DNA of 21,317 nt from an uncultured Clostridia bacterium (lineage in GTDB: Bacteria > Bacillota > Clostridia > Oscillospirales > Oscillospiraceae): contig CAMEIK010000003.1 of the NCBI GenBank assembly GCA_945918315.1, positions 1-21,317 on the forward strand, read 5' to 3'. Made by a program: the position numbers and the translations under genes. Below, one piece after another: positions 1 to 6,134 of the stretch; within the stretch, counting starts at the first letter, position 1; every line of letters starts with the position of its first letter. Under the pieces are notes generated by a model that had not been told where the DNA came from, made no database searches, and saw only the letters and a list, made by a program, of their open reading frames with translations.

Positions 1-209
1 TACAGGGAAAAATCTTCCGCTTCATATTTGGAAAAGTCCAGAGCCTTTGGCTTTGACGGAATTCGCTTGCAGGGATCGTAGCGGAAGCGAAAACAGCGGT
101 CTTCGGACCGTTTCACGCCCCGCTTGCTGCAAAGCATCAGACCTTCTTCCATCTGCGTACAGTGGACACAGTATCCGCAGCAATGTGGTATTTTTTTTCG
201 GAACAGCAT
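1..209 (-). CDS. Small cysteine-rich conserved hypothetical protein (3' end cut by window edge)
   Basis: Reading the minus strand from an ATG at 209 gives 69 codons, and the last two bases in the window are TA, consistent with a stop codon completed just outside. The start is preceded by an AGGAGG ribosome site seven bases upstream. The product begins MLFRKKIPHCCGYCVHC and has seven cysteines: five form two CxxC-spaced groups near residues 10-17 and 27, the others flank a basic RFRYDPCKR stretch. The tail is KPKALDFSKYEAEDFSL. This pattern (cysteine cluster, RYDPCKR, PKALDFSKY tail) resembles small hypothetical proteins I recall from Oscillospiraceae. Function is unknown; the cysteines suggest metal or Fe-S binding (inference). 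It lies 41 bases after the ylbJ stop on the same strand, so cotranscription is likely. A competing frame at 22-258 on the same strand has no such pattern and is taken as a shadow. Confidence 0.8.
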   Translation of the reverse strand, partial: MLFRKKIPHCCGYCVHCTQMEEGLMLCSKRGVKRSEDRCFRFRYDPCKRIPSKPKALDFSKYEAEDFSL

Positions 210-250
210 CGGAAAACCTCCTGCCTGAGAGAGTAAAGCACCAATCATTT

Positions 251-1234
251 TCATCCATTATACAACGGCTTTTTGGAAAAAGCTACTGCCTTTTTCCGGA
301 ATAATACGATAAAGGCAAGGACCACGGGAAAAATCCAGTAACAAAGCTTCCCCTGAAGATATGCCAGGGCGAGCCCCAGAGCAAACCCGGTTTGCAGCAG
401 CTTCCCCAGAAGAAAGGACTTTGACGGAAGATTTCCCAGCAAGGAAACCGTCTGCATGGCAACGCACAATCCGCCGAAAGAGAGCATCCCGGCAGCGAGC
501 AGAAACCGTACACGGCTGTCGGGAATTTCCGTGAGCATACAGCAGCCGTTGCTCAGCTCAAGAGCACCCAGAACCCCTGTTTTCCATACCCCCGGAAGAA
601 ACCACAGCACCCAGCGCTCCAGAAACGCCGAAACCACCCGAAACGTGACAACCCACCCACAGACGGCTCCCATACTGTGGAGGGCGTTTCCCATGGCGGA
701 AGCTGGGGTCGGAAGCCTGCGGGCAGGAAGCTCCGTATGGGATTGCCCCGGCTTTGTAAGAGCGGACACAAGCAGGGCGCTGAGCAGGAGAATTCCCCAT
801 AGTACCCAGACCATCCATTTTCCTGAAAGGGCCGGTCCTACCATGCCAAAGAGAAACGCCGGACCGGGCTGATTGCAGAAGGAAAGCAGCCGCAGGGCGT
901 CCTCTTTATTCAGCTGTCCTTTCGCGTATGCCCCGGACACTTCTCTGGCGCCCACTGGATAGCCGCCCAGGAACGCGCTGATTAGGAGGGATTCACTGCC
1001 CTCGGGCATGCCAAACAAGCGTCCCAGCGGACGAAGGAGCTTCGTATTGCTTCCCCACAGGGCGGAAACAAGCACGTCGGAGAGCACGAAAAAGGGAAAC
1101 AAAGCGGGTATGACAGATTTGATACACAGTTCAATTCCGGAAACGGCACCGGAAAGGGCGGTTCTGCTGTCCAAAATCAACAGGATCAAACAAAACCCCG
1201 CGCCTGCTCCCAGGGCATAACGCTTTGCCTGCAC
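251..1234 (-). CDS. ylbJ: Sporulation integral membrane protein YlbJ
   Basis: This is a hydrophobic polytopic membrane protein of about 327 residues with family landmarks AFLGGYPVGA (near residue 88) and FCNQPGPAFLFG (near 120), matching the YlbJ/nucleoside-recognition 'Gate' family. In B. subtilis, ylbJ is a mother-cell gene controlled by sigma-E and needed for spore cortex formation (family knowledge). I chose the GTG at 1234 because GAGGTGA (1241-1247) is then six bases upstream; the TTG at 1240 would sit almost on top of that ribosome site. The protein has several predicted helices, including the N-terminal segment around residues 8-25 and the last around 290-315. It is divergent from yqfC, another sporulation gene, across a 73-base gap. 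Identification is fairly sure; the transported ligand is unknown. Confidence 0.85.
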   Translation of the reverse strand: MQAKRYALGAGAGFCLILLILDSRTALSGAVSGIELCIKSVIPALFPFFVLSDVLVSALWGSNTKLLRPLGRLFGMPEGSESLLISAFLGGYPVGAREVSGAYAKGQLNKEDALRLLSFCNQPGPAFLFGMVGPALSGKWMVWVLWGILLLSALLVSALTKPGQSHTELPARRLPTPASAMGNALHSMGAVCGWVVTFRVVSAFLERWVLWFLPGVWKTGVLGALELSNGCCMLTEIPDSRVRFLLAAGMLSFGGLCVAMQTVSLLGNLPSKSFLLGKLLQTGFALGLALAYLQGKLCYWIFPVVLAFIVLFRKKAVAFSKKPLYNG

Positions 1235-1307
1235 AGACAATCACCTCGGAAGAATCTATGCAATTCGGCCGTCTCCCATTCATATGCTTTTCAAAAGGGG
1301 TGAGACC

Positions 1308-1586
1308 ATGAAAAGTGTTCGGTTTCTGGAACGTTTGGCAGAGGGAGCCGATCTGCCGGGGGAGCCGCTTCCCGGGCAGGCAATCGTGGAACTGGCAGGA
1401 GATCGCCGTGTCCTCATCGAAAAACACGGCGGCGTGACCCAATACAGTGCCGAGCGAATCGGCGTCCGGGTGAATTACGGAACTGTCTGCATTGCCGGCT
1501 GTGGGCTGGAGCTGAAACAGATGACAAAGGAACGGCTGGTGATTGCCGGACGCATCGACAGCGTGAATCTGATTCGGAGGGGCTGA
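1308..1586 (+). CDS. yqfC: Sporulation protein YqfC
   Basis: This 92-residue protein matches the YqfC family in size and position directly before yqfD. It is largely beta-strand-like, with a central IVELAGDRRVLIEKHGGVTQYS segment (given in part: VELAGDRRVLIEKHG, residues 27-41) and a C-terminal RLVIAGRIDSVNLIR. The ATG at 1308 is preceded by AAGGGGTGAG at the right distance; an in-frame ATG at 1284 lies upstream of that ribosome site and is rejected. YqfC and YqfD are sigma-E-dependent sporulation proteins in Bacillus, with mutants impaired in spore formation (family knowledge). The biochemical role is not known. The stop codon is two bases before the yqfD start, so the two are translated together. 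Confidence 0.88.
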   Translation: MKSVRFLERLAEGADLPGEPLPGQAIVELAGDRRVLIEKHGGVTQYSAERIGVRVNYGTVCIAGCGLELKQMTKERLVIAGRIDSVNLIRRG

Positions 1587-1588
1587 GG

Positions 1589-2788
1589 ATGAATCTGTGG
1601 AATTCAATGGCGGGAATGGTGGAGGTGGAGCTTACCGGCGCCGCCCCGGAGGGGACCCTGGCTTCCGCCGCGGAAAACCATATCGCAGTGTTTTCCGTGA
1701 CACGGGTGGAGCCCCTGGTGCTCCGGTTCCGGGTATTCCGCCGGGATGTTCGGGCCCTGAAAAAGCTATGCGAAAAAAGAGGGGACCGCCTTGAACTGGT
1801 GCGCACACTTGGCATCTATTGGACGGCAAAACGCTTATTTACCAGGCCCCTGCTGATGCTATCCCTTTGTCTTGTGTTTTTTCTGACGCTGTATCTGCCA
1901 ACCAGGGTGCTTTTTGTCCGGGTGGAGGGAAACAGCACCCTGCCGGACAGGCAGATTCTGGGGGAGGCAGAAGCACTGGGCATTGGTTTCGGCGCGTCTC
2001 GCCGGGGTGTGCGCAGTGAAAGAATCAAAAACGCTCTGCTGGGGGCGATTCCGGAGCTTCAATGGGCTGGCGTCAATACCCGGGGGTGTACTGCCGTGAT
2101 TTCTGTACGGGAACGTACCGCGGAGGAGACGGAAGAGAACAGAAAAAACCGGGTCGGCAGTATCGTTGCCGCCAGGGATGGGGTGATCGTTTCCTGCACC
2201 GCGCTGGAGGGGACACCAAAATGCGTCCCCGGTCAGGCGGTGCGGCAGGGACAGGTCCTGATTTCCGGCTATACCGACTGCGGAATCTGTATCCGGGCAG
2301 CCTGGGCCAAAGGGGAGGTTTATGCCCGAACCCGCAGAGAAATCACGGTTGTTGCGCCCTCGGAATGGGCTGAGCGGACGGAGCAGACCGGCTCGGCAGT
2401 TCGGTACAGCTTGATTCTCGGAAAAAAACGCATAAATTTATGGAAAGGGAGTGGAATTTGGGATGGCAGTTGTGGTAGAATAGAAACGGAATATCCCCTT
2501 GTCCTGCCCGGCGGGTTCCAACTTCCGGCAGCTCTGGCGGTGGAGAAGCTGACCTTCTGGGACACGGTGCCAGGGGCACCGGAGGAAGGAACTGTACAAG
2601 AGGAGCTGAAAGCCTTTGCCGGCGCGTATCTGGCTTCTCAGATGGTAGCAGGAAAAATACTGGGTGGATCGGAGTCAGTGTTTTCCCGGGCAGGAGGATA
2701 TGTTTTGACCGGGCAGTACGACTGCCTGGAAATGATTGGCAGGGAACGTGCCGAGGAGATTGGAGAAAACCATGGGCAATCAGAATGA
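1589..2788 (+). CDS. yqfD: Sporulation protein YqfD
   Basis: This 399-residue protein is the usual length for YqfD. The first 75 residues form a soluble domain ending in KRGDRLELVRTLGIYW. A single strong membrane segment follows at about residues 87-105 (PLLMLSLCLVFFLTLYL). After it comes a large probably extracytoplasmic region beginning FVRVEGNSTLPDRQIL, which resembles a POTRA/FtsQ-like fold, then the conserved VSVRER-type segment (here AVISVRERTAEE) and a region starting IVAARDGVIVSC. It starts two bases after yqfC, with the GAGG of the yqfC end serving as ribosome site. The 3' end overlaps the phoH start by 17 bases. Function in mother-cell sporulation is known only genetically; the membrane topology is inferred from the sequence. 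Confidence 0.9.
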   Translation: MNLWNSMAGMVEVELTGAAPEGTLASAAENHIAVFSVTRVEPLVLRFRVFRRDVRALKKLCEKRGDRLELVRTLGIYWTAKRLFTRPLLMLSLCLVFFLTLYLPTRVLFVRVEGNSTLPDRQILGEAEALGIGFGASRRGVRSERIKNALLGAIPELQWAGVNTRGCTAVISVRERTAEETEENRKNRVGSIVAARDGVIVSCTALEGTPKCVPGQAVRQGQVLISGYTDCGICIRAAWAKGEVYARTRREITVVAPSEWAERTEQTGSAVRYSLILGKKRINLWKGSGIWDGSCGRIETEYPLVLPGGFQLPAALAVEKLTFWDTVPGAPEEGTVQEELKAFAGAYLASQMVAGKILGGSESVFSRAGGYVLTGQYDCLEMIGRERAEEIGENHGQSE

Positions 2789-3794
2789 ACGAATGATCAA
2801 TGTGGAGCGGGTGGATGACCTGATTTCGGTCTTCGGCTCCTTCGATGAAAACATCCGGCGGATTGAGGAAGCACTGAATGTGCGCATCATTAACCGGGGT
2901 ACGGACCTGAAAATTACCGGTGACGAAGAAATGGTGGATAAGGCGGCAAAGACCCTGGAGAGCCTCCTGTCCCTGGCCTCCCGGGGGGAGACCATCGATG
3001 AGCAGCGGGTGCGCTATCTGATCACATTGGTCAATGAGGGCAATGAGCAGCTGGTGAATCAGTGGGGCAAGGATGTGGTCTGCATCACCGCCAAGGGAAA
3101 GCCCATTAAGGCAAAGACCGTTGGCCAGCAGACCTACATGAAAGCCATCCTGAAGAATACCGTGACCATCGGCGTTGGCCCCGCGGGCACCGGGAAAACC
3201 TATCTCGCGGTGGCGGCAGCCGTGGCGGCGTTCCGGGAGCGGACGGTGAACCGGATTATTCTGACCCGTCCCGCTGTGGAAGCGGGAGAACGGCTTGGCT
3301 TCCTTCCCGGCGACCTGCAGAACAAGGTGGACCCCTACCTTCGACCGCTGTATGATGCGCTGTACGATATGCTGGGAGCGGAGACCTTCCAGAAGTATCA
3401 GGAGCGAGGCTCCATTGAGGTGGCGCCGCTGGCGTATATGCGGGGCAGAACCCTGGACGACAGCTTTATCATCCTGGATGAGGCCCAGAACACCACCCGG
3501 GAGCAGATGAAAATGTTCCTGACCCGTCTTGGCTTCGGGTCCAAGATCGTTATTACCGGAGACGTTACCCAGATCGACCTGCCGGACGATAAAGTTTCCG
3601 GCCTGAAGGATGCCATCCGGGTTTTGGGCGGAGTGAAGGATATTGCCATCTGCCGCCTGACCAGTGCCGATGTGGTTCGCCACGCCTTGGTCCAGGAGAT
3701 CATCAACGCCTACGAGCGTGCGGACAGTAAGAAAACGGAAATCAAAAAACCCAGCCAGGAATTTCATGGCCGGTATCAGAGGAAAACAAAATGA
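2772..3794 (+). CDS. phoH: PhoH family P-loop ATPase (PhoH/YbeZ-like)
   Basis: This 340-residue protein has the complete PhoH ATPase core. The Walker A motif GPAGTGKT is at residues 136-143 and the Walker B/DEAQ motif ILDEAQN at 234-240. Between them is RPAVEAGERLGFLPGD, a hallmark of PhoH, and a sensor-like IVITGDVTQIDLP follows. The N-terminal 100 residues resemble the KH-like domain common in Firmicute PhoH. The start at 2772 has GGAGA at 2762-2766; an in-frame ATG at 2736 lies inside yqfD and lacks a better site. PhoH (YbeZ) is associated with YbeY and RNA metabolism in bacteria, and ybeY is next here with an ATGA overlap, which fits that link. The exact RNA substrate is unknown. Confidence 0.93.
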   Translation: MGNQNERMINVERVDDLISVFGSFDENIRRIEEALNVRIINRGTDLKITGDEEMVDKAAKTLESLLSLASRGETIDEQRVRYLITLVNEGNEQLVNQWGKDVVCITAKGKPIKAKTVGQQTYMKAILKNTVTIGVGPAGTGKTYLAVAAAVAAFRERTVNRIILTRPAVEAGERLGFLPGDLQNKVDPYLRPLYDALYDMLGAETFQKYQERGSIEVAPLAYMRGRTLDDSFIILDEAQNTTREQMKMFLTRLGFGSKIVITGDVTQIDLPDDKVSGLKDAIRVLGGVKDIAICRLTSADVVRHALVQEIINAYERADSKKTEIKKPSQEFHGRYQRKTK

Positions 3795-4303
3795 AACATA
3801 AGATCAATTTGGTGTTTGAAGAACTGAGCCTTCGCCGCCTGACGGTGCCTGCCATTATCCGCACCTGTATTCAGGGCACGCTGAAGGCGGAGGGCGTCAC
3901 AGTGCCCTGCGAGATCAACGTCCTGATTACGGACGATGCCGGAATTCGGACGGTAAACCGGGAAAGCCGGAATATTGACAGTCCCACGGATGTTCTGAGC
4001 TTTCCCATGTTCACCTTTACCCCTGGGAAGCTGCCGGAGGACTTTTCGGAATACTTAGACCCGGAGACCGGGCTGTGCCCTCTGGGAGACATGTGTATTT
4101 CTCTGGAGCGTGCCCAGGCCCAGGCGGCAGAGTTCGGCCACAGCCTGCGCCGGGAGGTTGGCTATTTAACGATTCACTCCATGCTCCATTTGCTGGGCTA
4201 CGACCATCTGGATGAGGGCCCGCAGAAGCGGCAGATGCGGGAGCGGGAGGAGCGGATTGCTTCGTCCATTCCCGGGATGACGAGAGAGGAAGATAAAACA
4301 TGA
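3791..4303 (+). CDS. ybeY: Endoribonuclease YbeY (rRNA maturation factor)
   Basis: This 170-residue protein carries the zinc-binding signature of YbeY, HSMLHLLGYDH, with His129, His133 and His139 as metal ligands. Upstream is the conserved stretch NRESRNIDSPTDVLSFPM. YbeY is a metal-dependent RNase acting in 16S rRNA 3'-end maturation and late 30S quality control (family knowledge). It starts inside the phoH stop codon (ATGA at 3791-3794) and ends in the same kind of overlap with era, implying translational coupling of phoH, ybeY and era, all linked to RNA or ribosome assembly. Length and motifs are normal for the family. In B. subtilis pgpH separates phoH and ybeY; it is absent here. Confidence 0.95.
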   Translation: MKHKINLVFEELSLRRLTVPAIIRTCIQGTLKAEGVTVPCEINVLITDDAGIRTVNRESRNIDSPTDVLSFPMFTFTPGKLPEDFSEYLDPETGLCPLGDMCISLERAQAQAAEFGHSLRREVGYLTIHSMLHLLGYDHLDEGPQKRQMREREERIASSIPGMTREEDKT

Positions 4304-5187
4304 AGACAAAAACCGCCATGATTACCATTGCCGGACGGCCCAACGTGGGAAAGTCAACCCTGACCAACTATCTGGTAGGGGAGAAGATCGCCATTGTTTC
4401 CAATAAACCCCAGACCACGAGAAACCGGATCTGCGGGATTCTGACCAAAGAGCAGACCCAGTTTGTCTTTGTGGATACCCCCGGCTTTCACCGGCCCAGA
4501 ACCAAGCTGGGAGATTACATGGTAAATGTGACCCGGGAATCCATTGCGGATGTGGATCTGACCCTGCTGGTGGTGGAGCCCATCCCCGCTGTGGGCCCCC
4601 AGGAGGAAGGCTTGATACAGAAAATTCAGGCCAGCGGCTGCCCCGCCATTCTGGTGATCAATAAGATCGATACCGTGGAGAAGGAAAAGCTTTTGGAGGT
4701 CATCGATGTCTACGCCAAGGCAGCGTCCTTTGACGCGGTGATTCCCATCTCCGCGAAAACCGGCGACGGTGTGGAGGAGCTGCTGAACGTATGTGAAAAG
4801 TATGCCCAGCCCGGGCCGTTCCTCTTCCCTGAGGATGCCACCACCGACCAGCCCGAGCGGCAGGTAATGGCGGAGATTATCCGGGAGAAGCTGCTTTGGT
4901 GTCTGGACCGGGAGATTCCCCACGGGACTGCCGTGGAGATTACCAAGTTTTCCGAGCGGGATAGCGGCATTATCGATATCGATGCCACCATTTACTGCGA
5001 AAAGGCCAGTCACAAGGGAATCATTATCGGCAAGCACGGGGACATGCTCAAAAAGATTTCAACACTGGCCCGGGCGGACTGCGAAAAGTTTATGGGCACC
5101 AAGGTGTATCTGACCACCTGGGTAAAGGTCAAGGAAAACTGGCGGGACAGTGACTTCCTGGTCCGCAACTTTGGCTATAAGGACTGA
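4300..5187 (+). CDS. era: GTPase Era
   Basis: This 295-residue protein has all GTPase motifs: G1 GRPNVGKST at residues 12-20, a switch region with PQTTRNRI near 37-44, G3 DTPG at 59-62, G4 NKID at 121-124 and G5 SAKTG near 152-156. The C-terminal KH domain includes IIIGKHGDMLKKI around 241-253 and ends in the usual WRDSDFLVRNFGY. Era binds the 3' end of 16S rRNA and is a checkpoint in 30S assembly (family knowledge), so the overlap with ybeY is functionally sensible. The start codon overlaps the ybeY stop by four bases. Nothing is missing; length is normal. In Bacillus, dgkA and cdd lie between ybeY and era, but not here. Confidence 0.97.
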   Translation: MKTKTAMITIAGRPNVGKSTLTNYLVGEKIAIVSNKPQTTRNRICGILTKEQTQFVFVDTPGFHRPRTKLGDYMVNVTRESIADVDLTLLVVEPIPAVGPQEEGLIQKIQASGCPAILVINKIDTVEKEKLLEVIDVYAKAASFDAVIPISAKTGDGVEELLNVCEKYAQPGPFLFPEDATTDQPERQVMAEIIREKLLWCLDREIPHGTAVEITKFSERDSGIIDIDATIYCEKASHKGIIIGKHGDMLKKISTLARADCEKFMGTKVYLTTWVKVKENWRDSDFLVRNFGYKD

Positions 5188-5260
5188 CCGGGTGATTGAC
5201 GGATTTTTCCGGGGGTAAAATAGCCCCTGCGGCAAATCCTAATCCCGGGAGGGATGGAGC

Positions 5261-5404
5261 ATGAACGCTGCGGAGTATTGGCGCCTGTTTTTGGAAACCG
5301 GTGCCCCGGAAGCATATCTTTCTTATACCATGGCATTGAAAATGGAGGAACACCATGTACCTGACGATCCGGGGCGTTGTCCTGAGAGTAACGGATTACA
5401 ATGA
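5261..5404 (+). CDS. yqzL: YqzL-like small protein overlapping recO
   Basis: An ATG at 5261 with a good GGGAGGGATGGAG ribosome region opens a 47-codon frame ending in TGA at 5402-5404. The product starts MNAAEYWRLFLETGAPEAYL and continues with LKMEEHHVPDD. B. subtilis has a 47-residue YqzL between era and recO, with a similar start (aromatic residue, F-x-x-TG, Y-L), so position, length and pattern agree. The last 50 bases overlap the recO start in another frame, so both proteins share coding DNA there. Function is unknown. It is too short for many gene callers. I am confident it is translated because of the ribosome site and the conserved TGxxEAYL pattern, less sure of the family name. Confidence 0.75.
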   Translation: MNAAEYWRLFLETGAPEAYLSYTMALKMEEHHVPDDPGRCPESNGLQ

Positions 5405-6125
5405 CCGGGACGCGCTGCTGACGGTTCTCAGTCAGGCCCACGGAAAGCTGACGGTAAAAGCCCGGGGCCTGCGGCGAAAAAACAGCCCCCTGACGGCCCC
5501 CTGTCAGCTCCTTGCCTATGGGGAGTTTACATTGTTTGAATACCGGGGGCAGTATACCATCAATGAGGCCCGGTCTCTGGAGCTGTTCCAGGGCCTGCGC
5601 CGGGAGCTGACCCGGCTGAGCTTGGGCTCCTATTTTGCCCAGGTGTGCGAGCTTGTCTCCATGGAGGACCAGCCAAGTCCTGAACTGTTGTCCCTGCTTC
5701 TGAACTGCCTGCACGCCCTTTCTGTGCTGAAGCTTCCGGAGACTTTGGTGAAGGCGGTTTTTGAACTGCGGGTAGCCTGTATTGCGGGCTTTGCCCCGGC
5801 GCTTTTCGGCTGCCATATCTGCGGAAGTCAGACGCCGGACCGGTTTGATCTGTCTGCCGGAGAGCTGGAATGCGCCGGATGCCGGGGTGAGGGTGAGGGG
5901 ATTCGGGTTCCTGTTACCCCCGGGGTTCTGGAGGCCATGCGCTACATATGCCTGTGTGATCCCAAGAAATTGTTTTCTTTTCGTGTTGGGGAGGACACCC
6001 TTGTGAAACTCTCCTCCCTGACGGAAGCCTATTTAGCAACCCAGACGGAAAAAAGCTTTTTTGCTCTGGAATTTTACAAATCCCTGTTCACGGATTCTTA
6101 TTTTCCCGGCAGGGAACAAACATAG
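5355..6125 (+). CDS. recO: DNA repair protein RecO
   Basis: This 256-residue protein begins with the RecO OB-fold signature (GVVLRVTDYNDRDALLTVLS, then HGKLTVKARGLRR). A C-terminal zinc site is visible: Cys153-x2-Cys156 and Cys173-x2-Cys176. RecO loads RecA on SSB-coated single-stranded DNA together with RecR, and anneals complementary strands in recombinational repair (family knowledge). The start at 5355 has GGAGG at 5344-5348, six bases upstream; both elements lie inside the yqzL-like frame. The stop is nine bases before mutS2. Size and motifs are typical; the middle helical region is divergent, as usual for RecO. Confidence 0.93.
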   Translation: MYLTIRGVVLRVTDYNDRDALLTVLSQAHGKLTVKARGLRRKNSPLTAPCQLLAYGEFTLFEYRGQYTINEARSLELFQGLRRELTRLSLGSYFAQVCELVSMEDQPSPELLSLLLNCLHALSVLKLPETLVKAVFELRVACIAGFAPALFGCHICGSQTPDRFDLSAGELECAGCRGEGEGIRVPVTPGVLEAMRYICLCDPKKLFSFRVGEDTLVKLSSLTEAYLATQTEKSFFALEFYKSLFTDSYFPGREQT

Positions 6126-6134
6126 GAGAACGCT

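Noticed and set aside
1235..1307. CATA-type sigma-E -10 motifs on both strands between ylbJ and yqfC (CATAGATT on minus, CATATGCT on plus)
   Set aside because: Both families are sigma-E genes in Bacillus, but each motif is so close to its ribosome site that transcription would start inside it, and no clear -35 box has the right spacing.
2343..3767. Long 474-codon open frame on the minus strand opposite yqfD and phoH
   Set aside because: It is the antisense shadow of GC-rich coding DNA; it lacks recognisable domains, while the plus strand encodes complete YqfD and PhoH with motifs.
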